Shown: positions 38,706 through 52,386 of the stretch, piece after piece | Layout of the letters: the number at the start of each line of letters is the position of its first letter | How positions within the stretch are numbered: the stretch's first letter is position 1 | Source of the DNA: Blastocystis sp. Blastoise | Taxonomy: Eukaryota; Sar; Bigyra; Opalinata; Blastocystidae | Direction of reading: 5' to 3' | Assembly (NCBI GenBank): GCA_039096225.1 | Contig: JBBPEB010000006.1 | Coordinates: forward strand, 545,501 to 609,500 | DNA length: 64,000 nucleotides | Notes under the pieces: model-generated | Database searches by the model: none | What the model was told of the DNA's origin: nothing | What the model saw: only the letters and a program-made list of their open reading frames with translations | Program-made: the position numbers and the translations under genes

Positions 38706-41700
38706 TTACATAAAACATTCTATGCTAGAGAATTTGAATTGAATACTCTTAGAGAGAATTTCTTTTAATAATATTAAATTTACTAAATTAGAAGGTGTAC
38801 TGTGATCAATTTCTGTAGGGAAAGCAATATTATAAGAAATAGAAATGATATTACCCATATTATATGTATTTGTTAATAGAGAATTTAATTGTAATTGAGT
38901 AATAGGGGAAGTTGTAGACATTAATATAGATCTATATATAGTAATAAATGTATCAGGATTAATCCATGATAATTCAATACCATCAAAAGATATTTTTATT
39001 TGATAAACTTCACTGAATAGTATATCTCTTGTCAAGATAGATATTAAATTATAGTCTAGTTTATTCTGCTTACAGAATAAAGTATCAAAATGCTTGAAAT
39101 CATTATTAATAGTTAATATTTCATAATATATATTTAATTTAATTAAATTACTATCATCATATTGACAATATCCTTCGTTTGTAGTAGTAATACTATTTGT
39201 AAGTGATGATTCAGGATAAAATAGAGAAGTAGGTGATGAAGTAATAGTATTTATATATAATTGTGGTTTTGAAGAAGAATACATATCTATACTTGAACCA
39301 TAATATGCATGAAGGAAAAAAGAATTAATGGACTATATATATAATATTATATAAAATGAATAATATAGAATAATATACATCATCACCAGTTATATAATCT
39401 GTGGTTAGAAGAAGATCTGTAAGTTGATATTTAAAAGTATTTACAAATGTTCTTGCTAAAGATTCTAATAACGAATAAATATCGTCAATAGTTGTCTTTA
39501 GTTTCATAGAATAATCTAATGTTTCCAAAGCTTTTCCAGGAATAGAAACAGGTTTAGGATCTATATAATGATAATAATAATAAATACATATAATAAACAT
39601 TTTAAACATAATAATAAACATTATAAACATAATAATAAACATTATAAGCATTTTAAACATAATAATAAACATTATAAACATAATAACATACAACAAAGAT
39701 CTTTATTAATATCATTAGACCAAGTAGGTGTATTATTTATATAATCACATAATACTTGATAATAACCATATTGATTTTCATTAGTACAATTAGCAACTGC
39801 AATCATTCCAACTTTAGTATCAGGATATATAGAAGAATCAATAGTAATAGTAGTACATATTGCATCCTTAGAAACACATTGATTCTTATATACAAATTCA
39901 TTCTTATTACAAAGAGTACATAAATAATTATTACCTTTAAATGAAGTTACATAACCATTTATACATTCTTCACATTCATTACCATTATAATAAGCAGTAC
40001 CTGTACATATAGTATTACCCGTATATATACATTCATTAGTATTAGGTTCTTCCCAAGTTGAATAATAATTACAATAACGTGTATAGCTACCTTCATAATA
40101 TTGAGGACAAGGAATAGTTGCTATTGATTCATCATTCGTTTGTGGCCATAATCCATCTCTTTCACAAAATGGTTCTTTCACTATTACTGATATTTCTGAT
40201 AATTTTGTATCAATACCATTATTCTTATAATACACAGTATATGTAGTATTATCAGAGATAGTTGTAGGAATACCCGATATCTTTTGATCATCAGTATATA
40301 ATGTAATACCATTAGGAAGAGAAGAAACATGAATATCTACATCTACACCATCAATAGTATAATATTGTTCATATTTACGACCTTTTACCATTATAATAGA
40401 TGTTTCTTTCATATAGAATACAGAAGGATTTATCTTTATACAATCATTATCACCAATAATCTCTTCTAAAAGTGAGAGATTACAATATCGTTTAGAATTA
40501 CTAGTATGTCCTTTAGGGCATATTTTATATGAATATGCTTTATTTGGTGAAAACGTCCATCCATTATATTTACATGTAATAAAATCTTTAGAAAAGAGAC
40601 TTAAATCACTTAAAACAACTTTATTACCATTATTTTCAGTAATACTATCATCAATACCACATTCTGTTATACGCAGACGATATGAATTATAACTATATAT
40701 ATTAGTAGGTAATTCATAGTTCTTATTATATCCAGTTGAACTTAATCCTGTTTGCGAATCTAATTGAAACCATGTATTCCCATGATTATTAGATCCTTCT
40801 AGAACAAAAGATATAGGCCTATAAGATGAACTCAGTTGATTACGTGATCGAATAATATATTTATTGATATTATAGATTGCTTCATTATTAAAGGTAACAT
40901 TGAATATAGAATTTACACATTCACGATTAATAATAGTATATGTATTTGTATTATCATCAAATAAATTACTTAATGGATAATCTGGGTCTATTTCACCATT
41001 TACGAACCATTCACCATCAAAAGAATTAATATCGGAAACATATTCTATTTTAATATTAACATTTTCATTTGATTCTAATATAGTTTTATATTTATGAATT
41101 TCAATAGCAATAACATTATCTCCAACAAAAATAATATTAGGATCAATTAAAATATTTATAATTGATTCAAATGATTTATAATGATTATATTCAGAAGTAG
41201 CTAATGTATTATAACTAACTTTAGTACTATCCTCCATATTCACTCTTCTTATTTCTATTCCATTTATATATATAATCATACCAGCATAGGTAGATACTGT
41301 TATATTTAAGTATGAGATATAGACTGGCATACTATCTATAGTATAGTGTACTTTATAATATTGAGTAATACTATCACTAGGAACATCAGGAAGAGAAGAA
41401 GAAGAAGGAACAGTAGACCATAGATTATCATTAAATAAATTAGTATTCCAATGTTTAGGAGGAGTTATATTATCATAAGAATATATAATAGGCATTAAAG
41501 AAGAATCAACAAATTGTTCTAAAGTGAATTGACAAGAAAAAAAAATTAATTTTTGATACAATTTATTATTAATATATATATAAGAAGTAGTAGTTGATGA
41601 ACTTGTCGACTTATACAAATAAACAGAATAATATCCAGGAACGAGACATAAATTATAATCTTCTGATCCTTCTTGACGTTTATGGGATATAGCATACATA

Positions 41701-44670
41701 TCAAATACTGAATAATAATTATAAATACGTAATGAATAATTATTATCATTATCATAATTCATTTGTGCATTTATAAATTGTCTAGGCAATATACATGATT
41801 GAATATGAATAGTGAGTATGTATTTATATTCAATACTAAATATAGACGTTGCACGTATAGTATAATCAATAGTCATTTCTGTTCCGTGAATAATACCATA
41901 TATAGAACCAGTATTAGTATTAAAAGTTATTCCATCAGGAAGAGAAGGAGTAATAGTAAAATCGTGATAATATTCAGCATTCATAAATGATATAGATATA
42001 GTAGTATTATCATAGGCAATATAAGGATTAGAAGAAGTAGATAAAGAAGGTAATGTGTCAGAAGTAATATCATCGACAAATAATTCAATTTCACCAATAT
42101 AATATCGCGTTGTAGGTTCATGAAAGTAATCATTAGCAAATGTAAATTCTAATGTATTGATTCCAGAATAAACATCTGAAAGGAAGAAACATTTTCTATA
42201 ATATTCATAAGGATAATTAGATCCATCAGAAACAGTTGAATGAATATGACGATTTCCATTTACATCTATAGATTCTACTGTCCATGATTTAGGACTATCA
42301 TAAAAAATACCTAAAGAGATAGTTACACAGTACCTATTTATATATTTATGTCCATCTTTACTTCTAATTGACACAATCGGATTTATAGAATTTTGATTAC
42401 AATACATATAGGTATCTTTATGCGGATTTATATCCATAATATATTTTGCATATTGTGTCCCACAATTATTAATAGTAATATCATAATCACCATAAACTGG
42501 AAGATTATTATCTACAACCATAAGAAGAGAAGCATCGAATGATATATCAATTATATGTTGCTTATCAAATAGTAATACAGAAATAGTAATAGTTTCTTGA
42601 TTGTCAAATAGAGAGAGAGGACCTGTTGCTGTTTGTTCTATAATAGCAGAGGCATCTGTTAAATCAAAATATCCATCTATAAATCCATGTGTTGCGAGTT
42701 CATGATTATTTATAAAAATCTTTGTATTTGATACTGTTTTATAACTTAATATAAAGTATTTTTGATTAACAATAGAAGGAGTATTAATAGTTTTACGGAA
42801 TACAAAATACTGATTCGTAGCAGTAGGAGTAATAGCAGTACCACCATTAATAGTAGGCCAAGTAGAATCATCAACAGAAGATCCATACCATTCTGTAGGT
42901 ATAGAATTATAACAATTATATTTCCATTCAGATTTCATTAACATAGAATATTTAGTATTAATATAATATGTTTCATGAGACTTATATATAGTTCTCATTT
43001 TAGTTACAGGAATAGATGTGCTACTAAGATCATCTATGACATATAATGTCATAATTGAGTCATCATTCCAAATACCACTAGTTTCTTTTATTAATTCAAA
43101 TGACCAAGTACCTACAGGACCATAATAATCATAATTCTGGTTTAAATTATTTCCTTGGGTTAAAGATGATATTTCATTTCCATCTTCTGATTTAATGATA
43201 ACTTTTTCATAAGAAGCATCATATGTTGTACTTCTATTAACACGTATATGTGAACAACTAATAGGATGACATAATATTTGAAGATTAAATATATAAGTAT
43301 TTGAAGAACTACCATCTACGCCAAAATTATAAGAAAGAGTATATTGAGTATTTACAACTTCTTTAGGATTACCAGAAAGAATACCATTAGAAGATAGAGT
43401 TAAACCAGTAGGTAAATCAGTAGATAGAACACAATTCGATAATGAAAGGGATAATACAGCAGAGAAATCAATAGATTGATTCTCTTCAAAGGCATTCATA
43501 GTATATTGAGGGATATCCTGTAGTCTTCGAGAGGCAAGCATAGAGAGGGTATCTATAGAATCTATAATATATATATATATTATTATTATGTATATACCTT
43601 TAGAATTCGAAATATAGGTGAGAGCATCAAAAGAAGAAAGAAGTTCAGGATGATCAACAGTAGTATGTGTTTCAATAGCTATTTTTAATGTTGTAAGAGA
43701 AACAGAGGAAGCAAGTAATTCTTTAGGAACGATAATACTATATATACTATAGAGTAATGTTAACATTATATATACTGTTTATAAGTAGGAACATCTTCAA
43801 GAGATTGAGAAGGAGTATATTGAGTGGTATTTGAGGATCTATATATAAATTTATGTTTATTAAATATTATAAAAATAAATATACTCTGGTAATAAATATG
43901 TATACATTTGAATTCCATTTACATAAACAATAAATCCACTTTGACTTTGAATAGATAATTGAAGAACACTAAATGAATCATCTATAGTTATATCCTTTCT
44001 AAAATAAACACTAGAACCAGCATTCTTTATTTCTTTATTCTTATAGTCTTCACCCCATTCTTCTATCTTATTTTCCTTCCAAGAAGCAGCATCAACAGTA
44101 GTGGAATATTTCCAATGCATTCTTGAAGAAAGTAGAGAAGATACTATATAAAATATATATAAATATATATATTAATAAAATATACGATTAAATTTTATGA
44201 TTTTCTTTCCATTGTCATCAGCATTTACACGAGAGTTGACGAGAATTATTTTATTATACATCAAGCTAACAAAAGAGCCATCAATCCAAGCAGAAGAATT
44301 CCTAAAAAATTACTATACATTAACAAAAAAATAAAATACATTGAAGATAGTTCAAGACTATAATTGGTATTTCCATCCAAGCAGACTTTGTAATCAACTA
44401 CAGAGTCTTGAGAATCAATAGATTCATCATAGAAAGCAAGACTATTTCTTAAATTAGTAGATTCGCCAGAATAAAGTTGAGTGATTTCACCAGCATTCTT
44501 CATATAATTTCTCTGAACAATAAGCTCTTGTTCATTACTAGAGCAAGCTTGAACACCTAAATAGTATAAGAATTAGAAACAATAATTCTATTTTAGTTCA
44601 AGAAAGACAAGCTAATAAACATACAATGAAGTGCAATCAAGCAATAGAAAATAATTATTGACACTTTCAT
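38706..44670 (-). CDS. Giant secreted or surface protein, paralogue of the one at 18.9-25.6 kb
   Basis: ATG 44670 opens a signal peptide (MKVSIIIFYCLIALHC) with exon 44670-44625, then QACSSNEQELIVQRNYMKNA. Several short exons lead into a long one covering about 43567-39710. Galactose-binding-like units (FRKDITIDDSFSVLQLSIQS with FIVYVNGIQMY; FRKTINTPS with KIFINNHELATHG) alternate with He_PIG modules (LPTGLTLSSNGILSGNP, LPDGITFNTNTGSIYGI, LPNGITLYTDDQKISGIP). An F5/8C-like unit has PISFVLEGSNNHGNTWFQL, and Cys-rich modules end the core (GLWPQTNDESIATIPCPQYY; CEECINGYV). The last exons run to TAA at 38706. Unlike its relative, I see no C-terminal membrane helix, so it may be secreted or a last exon is missed. 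Roughly 1,900 residues. Likely adhesion or recognition role. Confidence 0.82.
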
Positions 44671-44715
44671 CTATAAAAACAACTCGTTTATTTTTTAATA
44701 GAATATTTTAATTAA

Positions 44716-44937
44716 TATGTAAGCTGTGGATTACATAAATGTCCTGATTGTTCTATTATATGGAGTATACCGATGCGTCCATCAGAGCAAACATTTTGGA
44801 ACAATAATAAACGGAATATTATTGGTTGCTTCATAGATATTGACCACTTGATTGGCGATTCCTATTTTACAATAATGAAATATTTAGATTCATACAAAGA
44901 TGAGTCTCTTTTATTTTACATTCACGGATATTTTTAA
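44716..44937 (+). CDS. Possible gene fragment, unknown
   Basis: A 73-codon open stretch without an upstream start ends at TAA 44935. It includes CGLHKCPDCSIIW and MRPSEQTFWNNNKRNIIG, then FIDIDHLIGDSYF. Its codons include CCG, CGT, CAC, CGG and GGC, which are rare in the neighbourhood, so it looks like coding or foreign DNA. It lies just upstream of the divergent surface-protein gene. It may be one exon of an unrecognised gene or a relic; I do not recognise the family. Confidence 0.3.
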   Translation, partial: YVSCGLHKCPDCSIIWSIPMRPSEQTFWNNNKRNIIGCFIDIDHLIGDSYFTIMKYLDSYKDESLLFYIHGYF

Positions 44938-46150
44938 ATTGATACCTACATTTGTGTGTATTTTTACGGGTATATTGATTTTGTAATTGAAAAGTATATT
45001 TTGGATTGTTTTCTTTTCGTTTATTTGAATAATCATTGAGTTTATTGTATTTGTTATGTGATAAAAAGATAATTTGATAGATTTCTCATAATAGTGAACC
45101 TTTATTTTAAGGAGGATAACAGAATTAAGAGGTATTTTATGCTAATATGTGTTTCTCCTTGTATAGAAATAAAAGAAATTTATTTGGTATGATCGTATTT
45201 TTTTGTATTTGTTTGTGCACACAATTATGAATAATAAAAGACTTGTTATGGAATAATTTGAAAGTCATAATGTTTGTAAACGATTTAATTTGTTATATAT
45301 AAGTAAATGAAATTTATATTGAGACATATTTTAATGATTCTGAAGAAGATAAAAACGTATTTGTCTCATTTTGTATTAAAAAGTACTATATTCTATTGAA
45401 TAACTCATTCTATCTTTATTGGAATATAATTTATCGTATCTAAAAATTAAACTGAGAACAATAATTAGTGTGATCAAAGAAATAATGTGTTAATTGCTTA
45501 CAATAAGATTGATGATTTATAACATAAATAGAGCAGCTCACAGATTCAGCACAAATAATTAGATAATTCATATTTAAATAGACAATATAAAGAATTAAAG
45601 AAGTTTTAAATAAAAGAAGAATAATGAATTCAGCAATACTCTGAAAAAAACTTACGAGTTCTCGACCATATACTGAAAGTAATGTTTATATTCCAAGAGA
45701 GTTTTTCTATATTGTTTGAGAGCCTAAAAAAAACAGGGTCCACCAAACTGTTCCCTGGGAAAGAAGCGTATCCTAAGAGAGTTTATTTTTACGCCTTGAG
45801 ACGGCATGAGTGTCTGCCAGACTGTCTATATTGTACCCCAAGAGAATCTTCGTGGCGAACCCTGTTTTACTAAAAACATCCCAAAAAAAAACTTTTTATG
45901 AAAACTTTGTACTCCAAAAGAGTTTTTCATGGCGAACCCTGTTTCATTAAAAAACCACAAATCATGCCTCTCAATTATTGGTTAGTCTAGTCATATTATC
46001 TAATGAGAATTCTTAGAAATGAGACATAATTGTTCCTGTTTCTTCTGTTTTATTTTGAAATGGCACATAATGAATCTTCAATTTATTTTAACGTTTTCAT
46101 AAACGGTATTTCATTTTATATTATTAATTCTTTATATTTTAAGATTTCCT
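44938..46150. other. Intergenic region containing a GC-richer repeat island
   Basis: Apart from the repeat block at about 45690-45955, I see AT-rich sequence with no gene. The right end is the promoter of the phosphate-transporter-like gene. Confidence 0.55.
45690..45955. repeat. GC-richer repeat island of unknown origin
   Basis: Four imperfect direct copies of a core ccaagagagtttttc occur near 45692, 45772, 45838 and 45912. The last two are longer and share tggcgaaccctgttt followed by a-rich sequence. A partial inverted match, aacagggtccacc, lies near 45732. The block has far more G and C than its surroundings. A short + frame (45682-45873) runs through it but has no family resemblance. It could be a relic of a mobile element, a non-coding RNA or transferred DNA. 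Confidence 0.7.
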
Positions 46151-48821
46151 ATGGATACTAAAACGCTTAGTCATCAAAATAGATCCAAAAATGTATGGGC
46201 TGCTTCTTTAAGTAACTTGATGAGTGGCTATAATCTGAATATCATCAATATTGTGGTTATTATTCTTGGTGAACTCTATGTATGATTATATGTTATATAT
46301 ATACAATTCATATTTACGTTCATTCTGTAAAGGGTCCAGAAGTAGTAAATACAGAGACAAAGGGAATATTATCAGCCTCTTCCCTTATTGGTTGTGTTCT
46401 TGGTCAACTTCTTTTTGGTTTTATTGGAGACTGGGTGGGTCGTAAAACTGGTTTATTGATCTGTAACATTCTTAATATTGTTGGTTGTATTGGGTGGTAT
46501 ATATTATAATTATTTAAATGTTTTAAATCATTAATTACTGAATAGTTTATTTTATTTCTATTTTTTTCTTTTTGTTTATAGTGCTCTTTCATTTTCTATT
46601 GGATCCTTTAGTTTTATTTGGTTTATTTTATTATGGAGAATTATCCTTGGTCTTGGAAATGGGGGTGTTTATCCTCTTTCTGCTGTAATTAGTGCTGAAA
46701 GTGCTGATTCAGGTAAAAAAGAATCAGTTGGTGCTTTTGTTTATTGTATTAATGGTGTTGGATGGGTATATTATATGTTTATTATTTTATTTATTAATTA
46801 TTTTATTTATTATTTATTATTTATTTATATTTATTATTTATATCTTATTTTATTTATTATTTATTATTTATTTATTTATTATTTATTATTTATTTATTTA
46901 TATTTATTATTATTTATTATAGTACATTTCCTTTAGTTCATAAATATATGTCTTTATCATCATATATATTTTTTTACTGTTTATTTTTGTATATAAATAA
47001 TAGTTATATATATATACATATACATAGATGATATCTCCAATGATTGCTTGGATTTTATTGGAAATATTTCCAGATAATAATAGTAGAGAATATGTTTGGA
47101 GAGGTTTATGTTGTATATATATATATATATGTTTATATAATAATAATAATTATTATTATTATTCTATATATATATAGTAATAGGTGCCTTACCTTGTATT
47201 GCTGTTTTATGTATTCAAAGTACAGAAACAGGTATAAAGATGAAAAATGCACAAAAAGAAGATGTATATATATCTATATATAGATATATATAGATATATA
47301 TAGATATATATATATTTATATACCTCTTATAGAATTCCTAGATATCGTCAATATTATTATTGTTTTTTCTTAATTATAATATATATATATATAGCGTCCT
47401 TCTTTATTTACTTTACTTCGTCAAAAGGAGAATATCCCGCGGTTATTAGGTACTGGTGGTAGTTGGTTTATTTTTGATATTAATGTATATAGCTCTATTT
47501 ATATATAACTTTATTCTTTTATTATGAATAATAATTCATTTTTCTTATCATACACCTTATCCTTCATCCTTCATTTCCCTCCATTTCTCTTATTTTCCCT
47601 CCTTCTCTCCCTAGTCGTTATTTCCATCCATATTCATTCTTCATTAACTCATTCTTTTATGAATATTTATACATGTAATTGTATATTCCATTATCAAATT
47701 TTATATATATATACAAAATATATATATATTTTTTCTTTTATATACGATATATATATACTATGTTTAATATAAGAATTGTCAACTATATATCTATCCAATA
47801 GTGTTATGGACAAGCCATTTTTGCTACTACTGTTGTTGAATGTATATTTCATTCGACAAATGATTCGATATTAGAAGCTAAATCATTAACGTTATTTAAT
47901 GGAATTGCTTTAATTGGATCTATTGCTGCTATTCCTTTTATTAAATATATGGGATTAAAAGTAACACAAGTTCAAGTATATTATTATATTTATTATTATT
48001 TTGTTTATTATTAATATTTTGTTTATGATTATAGGGATTTATTATTATTATTATTATTATATTTATTATTATATTTATTATTATTTTGTTTATTATTATA
48101 GGGATTTATATGTAGAAGTATTTTATTTTTTATTTGTGCTATCTTTATCAATTCCATTGAAAACAATCCTATGCTTCTAGTTACAATGTATATATATATA
48201 TAATATAATTGATATATATATATCAATTATATCTTCTCATATATCAATACTAATAGTGCCATTAATTATTTACTTTATATATATAGTTATTCAGCTACAT
48301 TCTTTTGGTCTAACTTTGGTCCTGGTACTACAACATTCTTATTACCTGCTGCTGTTTTCCCCGCGGAAATACGTGCAACTATGAATGGATTTGCTGCTGC
48401 ATTAGGGAAAGTCGGCGCTGCATTAGGAGCTTATGGTTATGAAGCACTCATTCATAATGGAGGCAAAGAATCTACTGTATATTATTATATATAATCTATA
48501 TATTATTATATATAATCTATATATTATTATATATAATCTATATATTATTACGTTTATTATTATAAATAATAATAATATTATATCTATGTCCTTATATATA
48601 TAATACATGTATAGGTTATGTATATATCTGGTAGTTTAGCTTTTGCTGCTTGTATACTGACTATTATCTTTATTAATAAGAATATTGATATAGAAGCAAA
48701 AGAGAATCGAAAGAAATTATGTCATTCTTATGTTCATGATGATGATACGATAACAGAAGATCTTGTTGATAAAAATCTTAGTATACATGATGGTATTACG
48801 ATTATTGTAGAACAACAATAA
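46151..48821 (+). CDS. Phosphate:H+ symporter-like MFS transporter (PHT1/Pho84 type)
   Basis: A multi-exon gene starting [16 protein letters not shown]; exon 1 is 46151-46279 and exon 2 starts at 46333. It reads [15 protein letters not shown] (helix 1), [20 protein letters not shown] with the MFS G-x-x-x-D-x-x-G-R-K loop, then [20 protein letters not shown]. The latter matches the PHT1 signature region GGDYPLSATIMSE with Val for Asp. Next come [18 protein letters not shown] and the C-terminal [19 protein letters not shown], again as in Pho84 relatives. It ends in an acidic cytoplasmic tail at 48821. It probably imports inorganic phosphate or a related anion at the plasma membrane. The lost Asp in the signature makes the substrate uncertain. 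About ten introns of 40-250 nt, many with ATT or TA repeats. Confidence 0.8.
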
Positions 48822-49088
48822 TATTCATTATATATTAATAAATTTTATTGTTTTTTTATTTATATATTTATTTATATGGATTACAATACTATGAGTTGAA
48901 TATACTATTTGTAATGTTATTAATGAGTATTTAGAGTAATAAATCATAAATTTAAAAAAATAGTTGTTGTTTTTCTTTTTGTATATTTGTATATTGTCAA
49001 AAAACAAGACAAATTAGATGCATTTCAATTTATATTCAAAAATAAACTATTGGTACAAGATATATATATATATAGAATAAAATAAGAT

Positions 49089-50795
49089 TTAATATAAAGT
49101 CATTAAGAAAGCTTTATATAAAGCCATAAATTTCGCAATAAATGCTTCTATATGTATAATTTCTTTATTAGCTTCTCTTAATCGATGATCATAATAAGCA
49201 GCCCAATAAACAGCATCTACTTTCAAATCTTCATCACCACATTTCTTTAATAATTCTTTCATTAACTGTTTTATTATAATATTCGCGGGAATACAATTAC
49301 CTAATAAATCATATAATTTTTCTCTTTGTTTTAATAAACACTATAAAATAATTTTATTATTATTATGTTTATTATGATATGATTATGATTGTGATTATTA
49401 TTGTGAGTATGATTATATTTATGATTATATTTATGATGATGATGATTATTATTATTATTATTATGATTATTATTATGATTATATACCTGTGGACTTTGTT
49501 CTTGAACTATTTCTGTAGCCATAGTTAAAATATATTGTTCCCAATCCATAAGAGGGATATCCATATTATTATCCAATGGATTACGAACTTTTGAGAGGGT
49601 TTCGAGGGTTAATATAGCACGTCGAATATTACGATGAGAAGCCTATATATATATTATTATTATTATTAGTATTATTATTCTGATTATTATTTATTATTAT
49701 TATGCTGACTATTAATAAACTCATAATTATATTTTTAATTATAGTTATTATATATATTATATAATATATATATAAACAATATACTTGAGCTATACGTGTT
49801 GCTAATACAGGAGGAAGAGTAACTCGTTCATATCGGCTTACTTCATTTAATACATTAACTACCTATATATATATTATAGTAATATAAATAGTAAAAAAGA
49901 ATAAAAATAAGAACAAAAAGTATTCATACATAATACTAATATCAGAAAACAAGTAGTATTAAAATATTCCTATGAATATAGAATCAATATACTTCTTGAT
50001 TTGAAGGTGCAGATAAACGTATATTTAAACATCTACTCTTTACAGGATCAATAACACGCCCTGGATTTTCACAACATAATATTAATCGACAACTTGAAGT
50101 ATATTTTTCCATAGTTCTTCTTAAAGCTGCTTGAGCATTTCGAGATAAATTATCTACTTCATTTAATACTACAACTATATATATAATTAATTTCGTATCA
50201 TTTTATAAATCAGTTGATAATATTAAACGCTTAATAAATATATATTTTTAATAAATACTTTTAAAAGAATGTTTTGCATTAGCATCTATTTGTTTAAATT
50301 GAGCAATTTCTTTTATAACTTCTTGAATAACAAGACAATCATTTAATCCTGCATCACTAGGATTTAACTCAATATGATAATTACTTGCAAGAGTCGTAAT
50401 TTCAATAGTTTTTCCAGAATTGTTCTATATATACAATTAAACAAACATAAAACATATTTTCATATTCATTTGATATTTTTTTTAAATATATTTAAAATTA
50501 ATTAAAATAAATATGTCATAAATACCTTGAATTCTTTATGTTCAAGACGAATCTATAAAAAATACAAACAATTTAGATTATTATATAATATTCAGAATAC
50601 CTTCTCAGTTCCACTACCATATATCTCTCTTATAAAAGCACTAATTCTGGTTTTTTTACCTGCACCTGAAGGACCATAGAAAAGAATATGAGGAATGTTC
50701 TCGCTCATAGCCATTTTCTTTAGATTATTGGATAAATCTTTGTGAAAAGTCATTGCATCCAATGTTTTCGGTTTATATGTATCGACCCAGAGCAT
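49089..50795 (-). CDS. RFC3: Replication factor C subunit 3 (clamp loader)
   Basis: The start MLWVDTYKPKTLDAMTFHKD at 50795 matches the RFC3 N-terminus, although the frame stays open another 27 codons upstream. The exons in order give Walker A FYGPSGAGKKTRISAFIREI, ITTLASNYHIELNPSDAG, a degenerate Walker B VVVLNEVD, RNAQAALRRTMEKYTSSCRL, the sensor/SRC-type SRCLNIRLSAPSNQEV, and ASHRNIRRAILTLE. The C-terminal collar helices (LLKQREKLYDLLGNCIPANI and YYDHRLREANKEIIHIEAFI) lead to TAA at 49089. The order and length match human RFC3/yeast Rfc5, an RFC AAA+ subunit that loads PCNA onto DNA. About eight exons. One intron carries an ATG/ATT repeat that encodes a spurious His/Asn-rich frame. Confidence 0.93.
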
Positions 50796-50996
50796 TAGAG
50801 TAGCGGCGTTTATATAAATATGGTGTAATATGAAGAAAAACAGACAAAGGTCTTGAAAATGTTTGAAAAGACCCACCGAAAAATATTCTCAATAATAATT
50901 CAAAATGAGCTTTGCCAATTAAAATAATCATGGAAAGAAAAACAAATAGACAATTTCTGTTTGTTTATTTGTTTTTGTATTTTGAAATAGGAAATA
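50796..50996. promoter_or_regulatory. Divergent RFC3/TCF25 promoter
   Basis: 201 bp separate the two start codons, so both genes must start transcription within or near it. The upstream part of the RFC3 open frame lies inside. There is no clear TATA box among the many AT stretches. Confidence 0.6.
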
Positions 50997-52272
50997 ATGT
51001 CTGCTCGTCAAATCAAACGACTTATGGCTTTACAAGCTCAGAATAATGTAGATGAGGAAGAGAATGAAGAAAGCGAAGAAGAAGAAGAATGTATTATTAA
51101 GCCAAAAAAGTCTGCATTTGCTGCATTGATGTCAAGTTCATCCTCTGAAGAAGAAGATGACAGTGAATCATCTGAAGAAAGTACATCAGAAGATGATGAT
51201 TCAGAGCCTGTAGAAGAAGTGAAAGTGGCTTATAAGCCTGTATATATTATTTATATATATATTCTGTATAATATATATTAGAAATTCAATACTAATAAAA
51301 AGAATAAGAAAAATAATAAAAAGTATTATATTTTCTTTTTTATATAATTAGTTTACTCTTTATTTTTATAGGAAGGTTAGTCCAAAAGGGTCTAATGATG
51401 TTTTTGATCAAGTTCTTGATGAATTCAAAGAACAAATGAATAAAGATAGTATTGAAAATGATAAGAAGAATAAAAGTAAATCAACTTATGAAGAATCTGA
51501 ACTTGATAGTACTTTTATTAACTTAAAATCTGTTTTAAATATCAATAAAAAGTATGAAAAATATTTTATTTTATTTTTATCTGTTTTTTTTTTAATAAAG
51601 AAATATGAATGATACTGAAGAATTAAAGCTAAGATTCGGAGATATTGCTGTCAATCAAATTGAAGAAGATAATCATAGATCTAGACGTTATATTAATAGA
51701 AGAACTTATACTCGTAGACGTAATTATTTCTTAATGACTCCGACTCCTCAGAACTTTTGTCCGCCTTCTTATATGGCGGGAGGTATCGATTTATCACGTA
51801 CTTCTAATACTCATCCCTTTGACTCTTTATGTATATATTATTATTATTATTATTATTATTATGTTTATTATGTTTATTATTATTATTATTATATTTATTT
51901 ATTATTAATTTGTTTTGATTTATTGTCATGTGTAGTTTTCCCCCGTGATTATGATCGTAACAGTATTCCTTATAGTCTTCGTTATTCACCTGAATATATG
52001 CGTTTACAAGAGGCTTATGATGATTTATCACTTACTTTTGATTATAATACTGTTATTCAATTCTTTGCCGCAAACTCTTACCATCTTGATAGTGCACTTG
52101 CTGTATATATATATATATATTAATCATAGTTATCATTATCATAATAGTCATTATCTTAATCATAACCATTATTCTTATATATATATATATATAGAGTTGT
52201 GAGATCTTTTTAACTACTGGACAAGTAGATGAAGCTACAAAGGTACTTCGACAGTATATATTTATATATATA

Positions 52273-52326
<54 letters not shown>

Positions 52327-52355
52327 GTAATATTTATTATTTCAATTATGCTGAC

Positions 52356-52386
<31 letters not shown>

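Noticed and set aside
45682-45873. 63-codon + frame through the GC-richer island
   Set aside because: It runs across imperfect repeats, has no splice context and no family resemblance, so I treat the region as repeat rather than coding.
49331-49576. His/Asn-rich stretch as part of RFC3
   Set aside because: The residues after EIVQEQSPQ come from an intronic repeat; RFC3 resumes at LLKQREKLYDLLG.
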